Positions 8,054 to 16,951 of a DNA stretch of 64,000 nucleotides are shown here, piece by piece. The position numbers were made by a program, and so were the translations under genes. The notes below the pieces were generated by a model. The model worked only from the letters and a program-made list of their open reading frames with translations. It ran no database searches and was not told the origin of the DNA. Position 1 is the first letter of the stretch; the number at the start of each line of letters is the position of its first letter. Source of the DNA: Flavobacteriaceae bacterium (GTDB lineage: Bacteria > Bacteroidota > Bacteroidia > Flavobacteriales > Flavobacteriaceae); assembly GCA_009886755.1 (NCBI GenBank), contig QXYU01000046.1, positions 1 through 64,000 on the forward strand. The letters run 5' to 3'.

Positions 8054-8542
8054 ATGTATCGTTCAACTCATAAAATATTAAATCTATTTTTTTTCCTAAT
8101 TGTAATCGCTTCTTGTGATTCGTTTAACACAAAAGTTCCGGCATCAGAAATCAAGAAAGCCTCTGCTTGGTCAGACGCCGACCAGTTTCCTTCTTTTGAT
8201 AACTGCGAAGGACTGGAAGGTGAACAGTTACAGAAGTGTTTTGGAGATACTCTTGGAGAGCGTGTCACACAATACTTAGCTACGCAAGAATTGATTGCTG
8301 ATCGAGCTATTGATGCAGAAATTATTTTGGTGATTGCGATTGATAAAGAAGGAGCTATGAGCTTGAATTCAGTTGAAGATCCCAATTATGTACTTACTGA
8401 CGTGTCTGGCTTAGAGGATATCTTGACGCAGGCTGTTGCTGAAGTACCCAATGCGCTTCCTGCCGTAAAGACTAATGCAGATGCACGTGTATCGGTATCA
8501 TTAAAGCTTCCCGTTCAGATTGTGGCGCAGCCTGCCGAATAA
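8054..8542 (+). CDS. Predicted lipoprotein of unknown function
   Basis: 162 residues from ATG 8054. The N-terminus is a lipoprotein signal (I-L-N-L-F-F-F-L-I-V-I-A-S-C) with the lipobox I-A-S-C, so Cys ~20 should be lipidated. The mature part has C-E-G-L and K-C-F-G, two cysteines that may pair, then a domain with I-I-L-V-I-A-I-D-K-E-G and V-S-V-S-L-K-L-P-V. This alternation resembles the C-terminal fold of TonB-like proteins, but I do not claim membership. The TAA stop shares its last A with the ATG of ruvC, so the two are cotranslated. An ATG at 7991 is rejected because it precedes the promoter and would bury the lipobox. Confidence 0.7.
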   Translation: MYRSTHKILNLFFFLIVIASCDSFNTKVPASEIKKASAWSDADQFPSFDNCEGLEGEQLQKCFGDTLGERVTQYLATQELIADRAIDAEIILVIAIDKEGAMSLNSVEDPNYVLTDVSGLEDILTQAVAEVPNALPAVKTNADARVSVSLKLPVQIVAQPAE

Positions 8543-9096
8543 TGGCAGATGAGAAAATCATCCTTGGGATTGATCCTGGAACCACCATTATGGGATTTGG
8601 ATTGATTCGGGTTATTAAAGGGCAAATGGAACTTATCCAAATGCACGAATTACAGCTTAGTAAATACGGGACGCATTACCTAAAGCTAAAGCAAATCTAT
8701 AAACGGACGGCTGAAATCATAGAGGCACACCTCCCCGATGAAATTGCTATTGAAGCTCCGTTTTTTGGCAAAAATGTACAATCCATGTTAAAATTGGGGC
8801 GTGCTCAAGGGGTTGCAATGGCTGCGGGACTCAATCGAGAAATTCCTATCACAGAATATTCTCCCAAAAAAATTAAAATGGCCATTACAGGTAATGGGAA
8901 TGCATCTAAGGAGCAAGTTGCTAAGATGCTGATGAGTATGCTCAAAATTAAGGAGATGCCCAAAAATCTTGACTCAACCGATGGTTTGGCTGCTGCGGTT
9001 TGTCATTTCTACAACCAAGGGAGCATTACCCAAGGAAAGAAATATACTGGATGGAGTGCTTTTGTCAAGCAAAATCCTAAAAAAACCAATTCCTAA
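8542..9096 (+). CDS. ruvC: Holliday junction resolvase RuvC
   Basis: 184 residues, normal length. This dimeric endonuclease cuts Holliday junctions in concert with RuvAB. The RNase H-like fold shows its acidic catalytic residues: D in G-I-D-P-G-T-T (~11), E in A-I-E-A-P-F-F (~71) and the aspartates in L-D-S-T-D-G-L-A-A-A (~140-144). The phenylalanine that stacks in the junction is in A-P-F-F-G-K-N. It follows the lipoprotein gene with a 1-base overlap and precedes hemW by 7 bases. Confidence 0.95.
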   Translation: MADEKIILGIDPGTTIMGFGLIRVIKGQMELIQMHELQLSKYGTHYLKLKQIYKRTAEIIEAHLPDEIAIEAPFFGKNVQSMLKLGRAQGVAMAAGLNREIPITEYSPKKIKMAITGNGNASKEQVAKMLMSMLKIKEMPKNLDSTDGLAAAVCHFYNQGSITQGKKYTGWSAFVKQNPKKTNS

Positions 9097-9103
9097 ATAG
9101 GGT

Positions 9104-10243
9104 ATGGCTGGCCTCTATGTACATTTCCCATTTTGCAAACAAGCCTGTCATTATTGTAATTTCCATTTTTCAACCCAGCTCAAAAAAGCACCCGATTTTC
9201 CAATACTACTTGAAGAAGAATTGGAATCCAGATACACTTTTTTAGAAGCAGCACCTCTTGAGAGTATTTACTTTGGCGGGGGTTCCCCATCCCTAATGAA
9301 CCCTTCGGATATTCAAAGGCTAATCCAAAAGGCTAAAGAGCTTTTGGGGACTATCCCACAAGTAGAAATAACAATAGAGCTCAATCCCGATGATGTGACC
9401 ATTCCGTATTTGGAAGGTCTACAACAGGCAGGTATCAACCGTGTGAGTCTCGGAATCCAATCATTTTGGGAATCCGATCTGCAACTAATGAACAGAGCTC
9501 ACAATCGAGAACAAGCTTTGACTGCGCTGTCTCAATGCAAAGAGCATTTTGACAATGTTTCAGTAGATTTGATCTACGGAATGCCTGGCAGCAGCTTAAG
9601 AAAGTGGCAAGAAAACCTGGAGGTGTTGGCCTCTTTTGAAGTTCCCCATTTGGCAGCCTATGCCTTAACAGTTGAGCCCAATACTGCTTTAGCCCATCAA
9701 GTGAAAAAAGATCAAATTGAGCTTCTGCCAGAAGAAGAAGTGGCGCAGCAATACGAATGGCTTGTAGACGATATGACGAAACAGGGGTTTGTGAATTATG
9801 AGTTTTCAAATTTTGGACAGCCTGGCTCCTTTTCGGTTAATAACTCGAATTACTGGAAACGAAAACCCTATTTGGGAATTGGCCCTGGAGCGCATTCTTA
9901 TGACGGGAGACTCCATCGGAACTGGAATGTGTCGAACAACGTCTTATATCAAAAAGGGATAGCTTCTGGTCAGCTGGCAAATACGTCTGAAATTCTTACC
10001 CAAAAGGACGTATTCAATGAAACCATTATGACAGGATTACGTACCCGGTGGGGAGTCAATCGGGTGGCAATACAAGAGCAATTTGGAGCAGTTTATGCGC
10101 GTCATTTGGAGACACAAGTTGAGGAACATTTGATTCAGAAAAATTTGTTCTGGGATGGTGACACCTTATTGGTTAGTCGTCAAGCTCGATTTTTGACTGA
10201 TGGAATTGCCGCAGACTTATTCTTAGTCAATTTCGACTCTTAG
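9104..10243 (+). CDS. hemW: HemW-type radical SAM protein (heme chaperone)
   Basis: 379 residues. The radical SAM motif C11-x3-C15-x2-C18 is at the N-terminus in F-P-F-C-K-Q-A-C-H-Y-C. It is followed by the SAM-binding Y-F-G-G-G-S-P-S and by R-V-S-L-G-I-Q-S-F. The family's heme-binding H-N-x-x-Y-W motif appears here as N-N-S-N-Y-W, with Asn replacing His, followed by YLGIGPGAHSY. HemW-type proteins are often annotated as coproporphyrinogen III oxidase-like but lack that activity and deliver heme. The stop codon interlocks with that of the dipeptidase on the other strand. Confidence 0.88.
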   Translation: MAGLYVHFPFCKQACHYCNFHFSTQLKKAPDFPILLEEELESRYTFLEAAPLESIYFGGGSPSLMNPSDIQRLIQKAKELLGTIPQVEITIELNPDDVTIPYLEGLQQAGINRVSLGIQSFWESDLQLMNRAHNREQALTALSQCKEHFDNVSVDLIYGMPGSSLRKWQENLEVLASFEVPHLAAYALTVEPNTALAHQVKKDQIELLPEEEVAQQYEWLVDDMTKQGFVNYEFSNFGQPGSFSVNNSNYWKRKPYLGIGPGAHSYDGRLHRNWNVSNNVLYQKGIASGQLANTSEILTQKDVFNETIMTGLRTRWGVNRVAIQEQFGAVYARHLETQVEEHLIQKNLFWDGDTLLVSRQARFLTDGIAADLFLVNFDS

Positions 10244-11622
10244 TGTTGTGCTTTCCAAAGTGCAACATAATTGTCGTAGAATTGACTGATGGTTTCAATA
10301 CCTAAAAAGAAATTCTTAATTCCATAATGTTCATTTGGAGAGTGAATAGCGTCACTGTCTAGTCCAAAGCCCATTAAGATGGTTTTGCACCCTAGAACTT
10401 CTTCAAACATGGGCACAATAGGGATGCTTCCTCCGTCACGTAATGCAACAGGAGTAATGCCAAATACGGACTCGTAGGATTTGCTAGCCGCTTGGTATCC
10501 TATCGTATTGGTTGGAGTTACATAGGGCTGTCCGCCGTGATGGGTAGTTACCTCCACACGAACCCCTTTAGGAGCGATTTTTTTAAAATGAGTCGCGAAT
10601 AGCTTACTGATTTCATCCCATTGCTGATTGGGAACCAAACGCATGGAAATTTTTGCGTGCGCTTTGCTGGGAATGACTGTTTTGGCCCCTTCGCCCGTAT
10701 AACCACCCCAAATTCCATTGACATCTAGCGTGGGACGAATCGATTTCCGTTCGAGAGTGGTATAACCTTCTTCCCCGTGGAGGGCCTCTAAATCTAATGC
10801 GGCTTTAAAAGCCTCATTGTCGATCGGGGCTTTTTCAATATCATTGCGTTGTTCGGCAGTATACGTTTTGACCGTATCATAAAAATTCGGAATAGTGATT
10901 TGGTAGTTTTCATCATGTAAACTAGCAATCATCTCACATAGCATGTTGATTGGGTTGGCAACCGTACCGCCGTAAAGTCCAGAATGCAAGTCTCGATTGG
11001 GTCCTGTGACCGTTACCTCCATATAGGACAAACCACGAAGTCCTGTGGTAATGGCTGGCTTTTGAAGGCTGTTGATGCCTGTATCAGAAATAAGTATAAG
11101 GTCACATTTCAGTTTTTCGAGATGCCCTTTAATAAAGTTTTCCAAATTATCACTTCCTACTTCCTCCTCACCTTCAATCATAAACTTGATGTTACAAGCC
11201 AGTTCTCCCTGTGATAAAATATTTTCTACAGCCTTTACATGCATAAAAAGTTGTCCTTTATCGTCACAGGCACCTCTTGCGAAGAGTGCGCCTTCTGGGT
11301 GAATTTCTGTAGCCTTGATAACCGGATCAAAAGGGGGGCTATCCCAAAGTGCGACAGGATCGGGTGGTTGTACGTCATAGTGACCATACACCAAGACGGT
11401 GGGAAGGCTATTGTCAACCATCAACTCACCATACACAACGGGGTGCCCGGGTGTATTGATGACTTCTACTTCTTGACAGCCGATCTCTTGAAGGGAATCA
11501 GCGACCCATTTTGCCGCTAAACGAACATCATTAGTGTAGTTAGAATCAGCACTAATTGATGGAATTTTTAAAAATTCAATAAGTTCGTTGAGTTGTTTTT
11601 GTTGCTGATCTGATAGTGTCAT
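10240..11622 (-). CDS. M20 family dipeptidase / metallopeptidase
   Basis: 460 residues. The di-zinc site of M20 peptidases is visible: H81 and D83 in V-Y-G-H-Y-D-V-Q-P-P, the bridging D in A-R-G-A-C-D-D-K-G (~120) and the general base E in I-E-G-E-E-E-V-G-S (~151-157). C-terminal ligands lie in the I-H-S-P-N-E-H-Y region. A dimerisation (lid) domain occupies the middle. There is no signal peptide, so it probably acts on imported di- or oligopeptides in the cytoplasm. Family members include carnosinase-like and succinyl-diaminopimelate desuccinylase-like enzymes; the P-P-D-P and G-A-C-D-D motifs favour the dipeptidase branch. Confidence 0.9.
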   Translation of the reverse strand: MTLSDQQQKQLNELIEFLKIPSISADSNYTNDVRLAAKWVADSLQEIGCQEVEVINTPGHPVVYGELMVDNSLPTVLVYGHYDVQPPDPVALWDSPPFDPVIKATEIHPEGALFARGACDDKGQLFMHVKAVENILSQGELACNIKFMIEGEEEVGSDNLENFIKGHLEKLKCDLILISDTGINSLQKPAITTGLRGLSYMEVTVTGPNRDLHSGLYGGTVANPINMLCEMIASLHDENYQITIPNFYDTVKTYTAEQRNDIEKAPIDNEAFKAALDLEALHGEEGYTTLERKSIRPTLDVNGIWGGYTGEGAKTVIPSKAHAKISMRLVPNQQWDEISKLFATHFKKIAPKGVRVEVTTHHGGQPYVTPTNTIGYQAASKSYESVFGITPVALRDGGSIPIVPMFEEVLGCKTILMGFGLDSDAIHSPNEHYGIKNFFLGIETISQFYDNYVALWKAQH

Positions 11623-11675
11623 AGGAATGTCTTTTGGGGTAAAAGTAACCTAAAATATGCAGTCTAGAAACCTGT

Positions 11676-11703
11676 TTGTTTTTCAAAAAATCGACTATAT
11701 TTA
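11676..11703 (+). promoter_or_regulatory. Promoter of tRNA-Leu
   Basis: TTG (11676-11678), a 17-base spacer and TATATTTA (11696-11703), followed by the tRNA at 11728. Confidence 0.45.
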
Positions 11704-11727
11704 CCCCACTATCAAAACAAACACTAT

Positions 11728-11812
11728 GCGGGTGTGGTGAAATTGGTAGACACGCTAGATTTAGGATCTAGTGCTTCACGGCGTGGGGGTTCGAGTCCCT
11801 TCACCCGCACCA
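11728..11812 (+). tRNA. tRNA-Leu (anticodon TAG)
   Basis: 85 bases including an encoded CCA (11810-11812). The acceptor stem GCGGGTG (11728-11734) pairs with CACCCGC (11802-11808). The anticodon arm CTAGAT-TTAGGA-TCTAG carries TAG. The D arm has TGGTAGA, a long variable arm (GTGCTTCACGGCGT region) marks it as class II, and the T arm contains GGTTCGAGTCC. It is transcribed alone and followed directly by a terminator. Confidence 0.97.
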
Positions 11813-11844
11813 AAAAAACCGGAGTGAAAGCTCCGGTTTTTTTT
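11813..11844 (+). terminator. Bidirectional intrinsic terminator after tRNA-Leu
   Basis: A-run, stem AACCGGAG / CTCCGGTT with loop TGAAAG, and eight T at 11837-11844. The upstream A run makes it symmetric, so it can also end transcription from the minus-strand gene whose stop is at 11843. Confidence 0.88.
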
Positions 11845-12580
11845 ATCGAATTATTTTGAAATTGTTGAGCTTGATATCATCAAGTCCATCTTCATCGAAG
11901 GGATATTCCATCTGATCCTGAATATTATAAAGTGAAATCAGAATAAACTCACTTAGTGCAACAATGAAATAGGTAACCCATCCTGGATTATCAAAACCAA
12001 TCTTATTAATTATGGTGGGTGTATAAACCAATGGAAAGATATAGATGAAAATAAGACAATAGGCCTTCAAGCTAATAGGTGTTCGGTGGGTGTGCACCGC
12101 AATAAGGTTTTCTTGGCCCTCGTGTACGTCTTTCATAAAACGGAATATCTTTTGTCGAGCACCACCCGAGATCATTTCACTATTCTCCTGGATGAAATCA
12201 AAAAGTGCTGCCATATTTTGGTCAATCTTGGTCGTTTCATAGCTATCTCCAGACAAATACTCCATAAAGTCATCACTGATGGTGACCAAAAGAGCTTGAG
12301 CATTTTCTTTTAAATCATCAGGGAGTTTACTACCGTTTAAGATAAAATACTCAATGGTTTTAAGACCGCTTCGAAAGCGTGATAAAAACTCCAAAGCCTT
12401 TTCACGCCTTTTGAATGCGCCGCGAATGGCGAATACCAAAGGAAAGATAATGGCGATACTGACCAGCGTCAGATCAATATTATAGACCACTCCGAAGTGA
12501 TACGAAATGTAGGGAACAATGCACGAAATGATCATCGTGATCAATGTTCGGTGATTCAAAATAGATAAATAGCGTATCAA
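11843..12580 (-). CDS. Bestrophin-like membrane protein
   Basis: 245 residues. Two N-terminal hydrophobic helices (residues ~12-55), a cytoplasmic helical middle, and two C-terminal helices (~170-222) are followed by the segment DQMEYPFDEDGLDDIKLN. That closing motif (E-x-P-F-x-x-x-x-D-D-I) is the conserved end of the bestrophin/UPF0187 core, which forms pentameric anion channels. The protein is shorter than typical bacterial bestrophins (~300), and the N-terminal half is divergent, so channel function is inferred from topology and the tail motif only. It stands alone between the tRNA terminator and a divergent secreted protein gene. Confidence 0.6.
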   Translation of the reverse strand: MIRYLSILNHRTLITMIISCIVPYISYHFGVVYNIDLTLVSIAIIFPLVFAIRGAFKRREKALEFLSRFRSGLKTIEYFILNGSKLPDDLKENAQALLVTISDDFMEYLSGDSYETTKIDQNMAALFDFIQENSEMISGGARQKIFRFMKDVHEGQENLIAVHTHRTPISLKAYCLIFIYIFPLVYTPTIINKIGFDNPGWVTYFIVALSEFILISLYNIQDQMEYPFDEDGLDDIKLNNFKIIR

Positions 12581-12626
12581 GTGCGTGAATTTTATAATTT
12601 AGTGGGATAAAACTATAATTAATATT

Positions 12627-13646
12627 ATGAAAAAACAAGTTGTATTCGCAGCGCTATTTCTCGTAAGTAGTGGTCTCTTTGCTCAAAATGAGGCAATGGT
12701 AACCAAATTGTTTCAAGAAGCCAGCCCCCTTGAAATTCAGTTAAGTTACTCCAATAAAGAATTACGTAGAGACACCAATGATAGTACCTACATTGATGTT
12801 GAGATGAAATATAAAGAAGCCGGAGAGTGGAAGCTTCTTCCAGTAAGACTCCGTGCCCGAGGGAATTTTCGTCGTGCCAAATGCTATTTCCCGCCTGTTA
12901 AAATGAAAATTAAAAAATCCTTATCGAAAGGCACTTTATTCGAAGGAAACAAAAAATTGAAGCTCGTTTTGCCATGCATGTTGGAATCTAACAACAATGA
13001 CAACATCGAACAAGAACTCTTGGCTTACAAATTGTACGAAAAAATCTCCCCCTATCACTTCAAAACGCGCAAAGTGAAAATCACTATGTTGGAACAAAAA
13101 GGGAAAAAAATCAAAGAACACAGTCTAGACGGCTTTTTGATTGAGGATGACAACTTGGTTGCCGATCGTTTCGAAGGGAAAGTATTTGAGCGTTATATTC
13201 ACCCTCTTGCGATGGATGCTGACAGCTCTGTGAAAAATGCATTTTTCCAGTTCATGATTGGAAATACGGATTTTTCTGTTGCTTACCAGCACAATGGAAA
13301 ACTGCTATATATCGACAAAAAGATCATCCCTCTACCGTATGATTTTGACATGGCAGGTTTGGTAGATGCGAGTTACGCTACCGTTAATACCTCTTTAGGA
13401 ATTAACTCTGTAAAGGATCGTGTTTATCGTGGATTCAAACGAGAAGATGATGTACTTGAATCTGTACGGGATCACTTCTTGAGTCTAAAACCAGAATTGA
13501 CTGCGATTGTTCAAGGCATCAAAGGGGATTTTGATAATGAAAAAGAGTATGCGTCTACAGAAGAATTCTTTAACAGCTTTTACAGCGTTTTAGAAGATGA
13601 TAAGGCTTTTAAAAAGAAAATTTCCGACGGTGTTCGGACCAAATAA
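12627..13646 (+). CDS. Secreted CotH-kinase-like protein
   Basis: 339 residues with a signal peptide (A-A-L-F-L-V-S-S-G-L-F-A-Q). Recognisable CotH-fold elements are V-R-L-R-A-R-G-N-F-R-R (~78-88, cf. R-G-N-x-S in CotH), F-P-P-V-K-M-K-I, K-K-L-K-L-V-L-P-C, L-L-A-Y-K-L-Y-E-K-I-S, the F-Q-F-M-I-G-N-T-D-F-S segment and P-L-P-Y-D-F-D-M-A-G-L-V-D. The last supplies the metal-binding Asp residues of the kinase-like fold. CotH homologs phosphorylate secreted proteins, but none is adjacent as an obvious substrate. The assignment is motif-based; activity in this subgroup is untested to my knowledge. Confidence 0.6.
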   Translation: MKKQVVFAALFLVSSGLFAQNEAMVTKLFQEASPLEIQLSYSNKELRRDTNDSTYIDVEMKYKEAGEWKLLPVRLRARGNFRRAKCYFPPVKMKIKKSLSKGTLFEGNKKLKLVLPCMLESNNNDNIEQELLAYKLYEKISPYHFKTRKVKITMLEQKGKKIKEHSLDGFLIEDDNLVADRFEGKVFERYIHPLAMDADSSVKNAFFQFMIGNTDFSVAYQHNGKLLYIDKKIIPLPYDFDMAGLVDASYATVNTSLGINSVKDRVYRGFKREDDVLESVRDHFLSLKPELTAIVQGIKGDFDNEKEYASTEEFFNSFYSVLEDDKAFKKKISDGVRTK

Positions 13647-13658
13647 TACGATACAAGT

Positions 13659-14714
13659 TTACTCTTTAGACACGGCTGTTTTCAACTTAGTGAAAATGGC
13701 CGTGTTTTCGTATATACCAGCAAATTGCTCTGCAGCAGGCCCATAACTAAATACGGGTACCATTGTAGCACTGTGTCCTTTGGTATTAAAACCTCCACTA
13801 ACCTGATTTCTCTTAATATTTCCTTTGGTGAGCGCAAGGCCTCCTGTCTCATGATCAGCAGTTACCACAACAAGAGTATTCCCATGTTTTTTGGCAAACT
13901 CCAAGGCTACACCAATGGTTTGGTTGAATTCTAAAAATTCAGACACCACATAAGGAACGTCGTTGGCATGCCCACCCCAGTCAATTTGTGAGCCTTCGGT
14001 CATGATGAAAAAGGGTTTACCGCTTTGATTTAGCTTATCCAAGGTGGCCGAGAGCATATCTGGCAAAGCCGGTTCGCGTCCCATAGATTTTTTAGGGGGC
14101 TCTTCATAATAGGTCAATAAACCAATTTTGTCTGCTGTACTACTGATATATTCATCAAGGCTCTCCGCAATTTTATAGGGGCTATCAGTGTTTTTCAGTA
14201 AGTTTTTGCCATCGTCTCTTCGAGTGAAATGCTTCTTACCGCCACCTATGAAATAATCCACGTTGGATGACATTAGTTGAAAGGCAATTTCCTCATATTT
14301 TTTACGTGTATCAACATGGGCATAGAACGAAGCGGGAGTAGCATGGACAATACTACTGGTTGCTAGTAGTGCGGTTTTATAGCCAAGATTAGCGCAGTGG
14401 TCTAAAATCGAAGGAATTTTTTCGTTTTTAGAATTCATGCCAATTACACCATTGTATGTTTTTTCTCCACAAGCCATGGCCGTTCCGCTGGCTGCCGAAT
14501 CAGTTACTAGATATCGAGCCGCTTGGGTCTTAGACAACCCAACATATTCAAATTTTTCCAGCTCAGTATTATTGTTGTTGGCATACATTCCAGTGGTTAT
14601 CTGGGTTAGACCCATGCCGTCGCCAATGAGGAAAATGATATTGGGAGGGGTTTCTGTTTGACCAAAAGACAAACTAAAACTAATAAGGGATAGGAGTAGG
14701 ATATAGTTTTTCAT
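13659..14714 (-). CDS. Alkaline phosphatase (PhoA superfamily), secreted
   Basis: 351 residues with a signal peptide (Y-I-L-L-L-S-L-I-S-F-S-L-S-F-G-Q). The metal-binding start N-I-I-F-L-I-G-D-G-M-G and the nucleophile region VTDSAASGTAMACG, with the reactive Ser in D-S-A-A-S, are present. So are V-V-T-A-D-H-E-T-G-G and the late zinc-ligand histidine in K-G-H-S-A. It should hydrolyse phosphomonoesters in the periplasm or outside the cell. It is shorter than E. coli PhoA (~450 mature residues), typical of the Bacteroidota/marine short form. No Pho box was identified. Confidence 0.92.
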   Translation of the reverse strand: MKNYILLLSLISFSLSFGQTETPPNIIFLIGDGMGLTQITTGMYANNNNTELEKFEYVGLSKTQAARYLVTDSAASGTAMACGEKTYNGVIGMNSKNEKIPSILDHCANLGYKTALLATSSIVHATPASFYAHVDTRKKYEEIAFQLMSSNVDYFIGGGKKHFTRRDDGKNLLKNTDSPYKIAESLDEYISSTADKIGLLTYYEEPPKKSMGREPALPDMLSATLDKLNQSGKPFFIMTEGSQIDWGGHANDVPYVVSEFLEFNQTIGVALEFAKKHGNTLVVVTADHETGGLALTKGNIKRNQVSGGFNTKGHSATMVPVFSYGPAAEQFAGIYENTAIFTKLKTAVSKE

Positions 14715-15015
14715 TCTTGTATTTGTGCTACTAATGTAAAAATTTTATCAGTTGCTATCTAGTAGTTTTTTTATTGAAAATGGATTGTTGTTAAAATTGC
14801 TGTTTTTTGTTCTAAGAGAATTCTCGTTTAAAGCAGAGTTTAAGTGGGGAAATCAGCGATTAAAAGTAAAATGGAACACAAAACACACAATGATATCTTT
14901 TTTATCTAATTTTAATCTCTGATTTCTGAACGCTAACAAAGCCATTGAATCGAAGAATACCCACAACACTTGGAAAATAAAACAACTATTTGAAATGATT
15001 TTTTAGGGATTAAAA
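14715..15015. other. AT-rich intergenic region between phosphatase and Stealth genes
   Basis: About 300 bases with long A and T tracts. It must hold divergent promoters for the phosphatase (-) and the first Stealth gene (+), but I found no clean TAnnTTTG box, and no hairpin or coding frame. Confidence 0.5.
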
Positions 15016-16008
15016 ATGGAAATAGACTTTGTCGTTACTTGGGTTGATATGGACGATCCAGCTTGGAGTAAAGAATTCTCTCAATATTCAGAAAAAATTG
15101 ATAACACGGTTAATGAATTATCCGAAGCGCGTTTTCGAGATTATGGATTTCTGAAATATTGGTTTCGAGGGGTTGATAGTTTTGCACCATGGGTTAGAAA
15201 AATACATTTTGTAACCTCAGGCCAAAAACCAGACTGGCTCAACGTGAATCATCCAAAGTTGAATCTGGTAAGTCATAAAGATTATATCCCTCAACAGTAT
15301 TTACCCGTTTTCAATTCCAATTTGATTGAAATCTATATGCACAAAATCCCTGATTTGGCGGAGCAGTTTGTGTATTTTAATGATGATTTTTTTATCACAA
15401 ATCACCTCGATTCGAAACGCTTTTTTGAAAATGGATTGCCGAAGGATATTGCCGCATTTCGGAAAAATACAGGGTTGTCTCAATTCGAAAAAATGCTCAA
15501 AAACAACATCAGGCTCATCAATAAACACTTTGATAAAAAAGAAGTTTTTAAAAAAGATGCTTGGAAATGGTATCATCCGTCTTACGGAAGTAGAGGGAGG
15601 CTTAATTATCTACTGAAGTATTACAATGAATTCATCACGCTGCGCACGCCTCACAATGCCCAACCATTTTTAAAAAGCACCTTTGAAGAGGTTTGGAAGC
15701 ACTGCGAGGAAGAACTCAAAGGAATGTCTTCCCATAGATTCCGGAGTAATAAAGATTATACACCTGAATTGTTTAGAACTTGGCAGATTTGCAGTTCCAA
15801 CTTTATTCCATACAATACCTACAAGGACACAAAAATGTTTCCTCTAATGATTAAGTCTAGAAAAGCGATCAAGGCAGTACGTGAACAGACCTACACTTTG
15901 GTTTGCTTGAATGATAACGTACATATTAGGACTTACCAGCAGACAATGGAAAGCATCAAAGAATCGTTTGAGAGTATTTTACCAGAAAAATCTGCTTTTG
16001 AATTGTAA
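15016..16008 (+). CDS. Stealth family sugar-phosphate transferase
   Basis: 330 residues with the conserved regions of the Stealth family. CR1 is D-F-V-V-T-W-V-D (~4-11). CR2 covers R-F-R-D-Y-G-F-L-K-Y-W-F-R through WVRKIHFVTSGQKPDWL (~43-84) and continues F-N-S-N-L-I-E-I-Y and F-V-Y-F-N-D-D-F-F. CR3 is around H-N-A-Q-P (~214-218). CR4 is the final V-C-L-N-D motif. Stealth proteins transfer hexose-1-phosphates in capsule, exopolysaccharide or teichoic-like polymers. There is no signal peptide, so the enzyme is cytoplasmic or membrane-associated. No other capsule genes flank it except a second, convergent Stealth gene. Confidence 0.85.
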   Translation: MEIDFVVTWVDMDDPAWSKEFSQYSEKIDNTVNELSEARFRDYGFLKYWFRGVDSFAPWVRKIHFVTSGQKPDWLNVNHPKLNLVSHKDYIPQQYLPVFNSNLIEIYMHKIPDLAEQFVYFNDDFFITNHLDSKRFFENGLPKDIAAFRKNTGLSQFEKMLKNNIRLINKHFDKKEVFKKDAWKWYHPSYGSRGRLNYLLKYYNEFITLRTPHNAQPFLKSTFEEVWKHCEEELKGMSSHRFRSNKDYTPELFRTWQICSSNFIPYNTYKDTKMFPLMIKSRKAIKAVREQTYTLVCLNDNVHIRTYQQTMESIKESFESILPEKSAFEL

Positions 16009-16030
16009 AATGAATCCTTAAAGGGAGGTG

Positions 16031-16951
16031 TTATTTTTCAAACGTAGCTTTTACGGGAAATATTTTCTTCAAAAAGGGCTCAACATGTGACCTGTGAAAG
16101 TCCGTGGCGTGCTCTGAGTCGTTTAGGCAAAAAAGTTGTGGATCGTATTTAGATATATATTTTTGATAATTCGTCCGATGCACCCGTAATCGACATGATT
16201 CTTTTCGATCCGCATATTTTAAAATTCCACGCTTGTTTGCTAAAGCATAATAATTGATTAGCATTCGATGAATATCTGTTTTATGTCTAAAACGATTTAA
16301 AAACATGGTTTCTAATTCTTCTTTGAATACCTCTTCAACCACGGCTTTATAATCACTTTTCAAAAAGGCATCAATATTGTGATGCTGACTGACAGGATAA
16401 AATAAGCCAAACCTTTTTTTGAACAATGTATAAGCATTTTCAATGGCTAGGCGGTAGGTGTTGACGTTGATGTTAAGCGCTTTTTTGAGCTTTATTTTAT
16501 ACCGGATCAAGGGGTTATAAAGCATTCTCATGATAGGAATACCGTCTTTGAAAAAGAAAGATGGTTCAAGGTCAGCATTGACAAACATATCATCATTAGC
16601 ATAGAGAAAATGCTCTGATAAGCCTGGAATTTTATAAATAAAGTATTCAATAAGACTGGAGTTAAAAGAAGGGATTACCTCCTTTGGGAAAATTTCGGAA
16701 TGAAAAACGACCTCAATCTTTGGATGATTGGTGTCTAAAAAGGCAGGGATTTGATCATCAGTAACAATGAATATTTTTCGAATCCAAGGAAGGTGTTTTT
16801 CAACCGATCGTAAAGAATACTTTAACTCTTGATTGTCTTGATAACGCCCTACAGTATTAATTTCCGTATCCATATAGCGCCTTTTTTTCTCCTGCCATTT
16901 GGGGTCGTTCCCATCCACCCATAGGTACACTAAATCGATATTTTTTTCCAT
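16031..16951 (-). CDS. Second Stealth family sugar-phosphate transferase, convergent
   Basis: 306 residues with the same family architecture. CR1 is D-L-V-Y-L-W-V-D-G-N-D (~6-16). CR2 runs from D-N-Q-E-L-K-Y-S-L-R-S-V through PWIRKIFIVTDDQIP and S-F-N-S-S-L-I-E, with L-Y-A-N-D-D-M-F-V. CR3 is S-Q-H-H-N-I-D-A-F (~191-199) and CR4 is F-C-L-N-D-S (~276). Sequence identity to the neighbouring Stealth protein is limited to these motifs, so they are not a recent duplication. The region is notably AT-rich compared with flanking metabolic genes, which would fit acquired surface-polysaccharide genes. Confidence 0.83.
   Translation of the reverse strand: MEKNIDLVYLWVDGNDPKWQEKKRRYMDTEINTVGRYQDNQELKYSLRSVEKHLPWIRKIFIVTDDQIPAFLDTNHPKIEVVFHSEIFPKEVIPSFNSSLIEYFIYKIPGLSEHFLYANDDMFVNADLEPSFFFKDGIPIMRMLYNPLIRYKIKLKKALNINVNTYRLAIENAYTLFKKRFGLFYPVSQHHNIDAFLKSDYKAVVEEVFKEELETMFLNRFRHKTDIHRMLINYYALANKRGILKYADRKESCRLRVHRTNYQKYISKYDPQLFCLNDSEHATDFHRSHVEPFLKKIFPVKATFEK

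Noticed and set aside
14715-15015. Possible Pho box or riboswitch upstream of the alkaline phosphatase
   Set aside because: No recognisable repeat or conserved RNA element; only A/T tracts.
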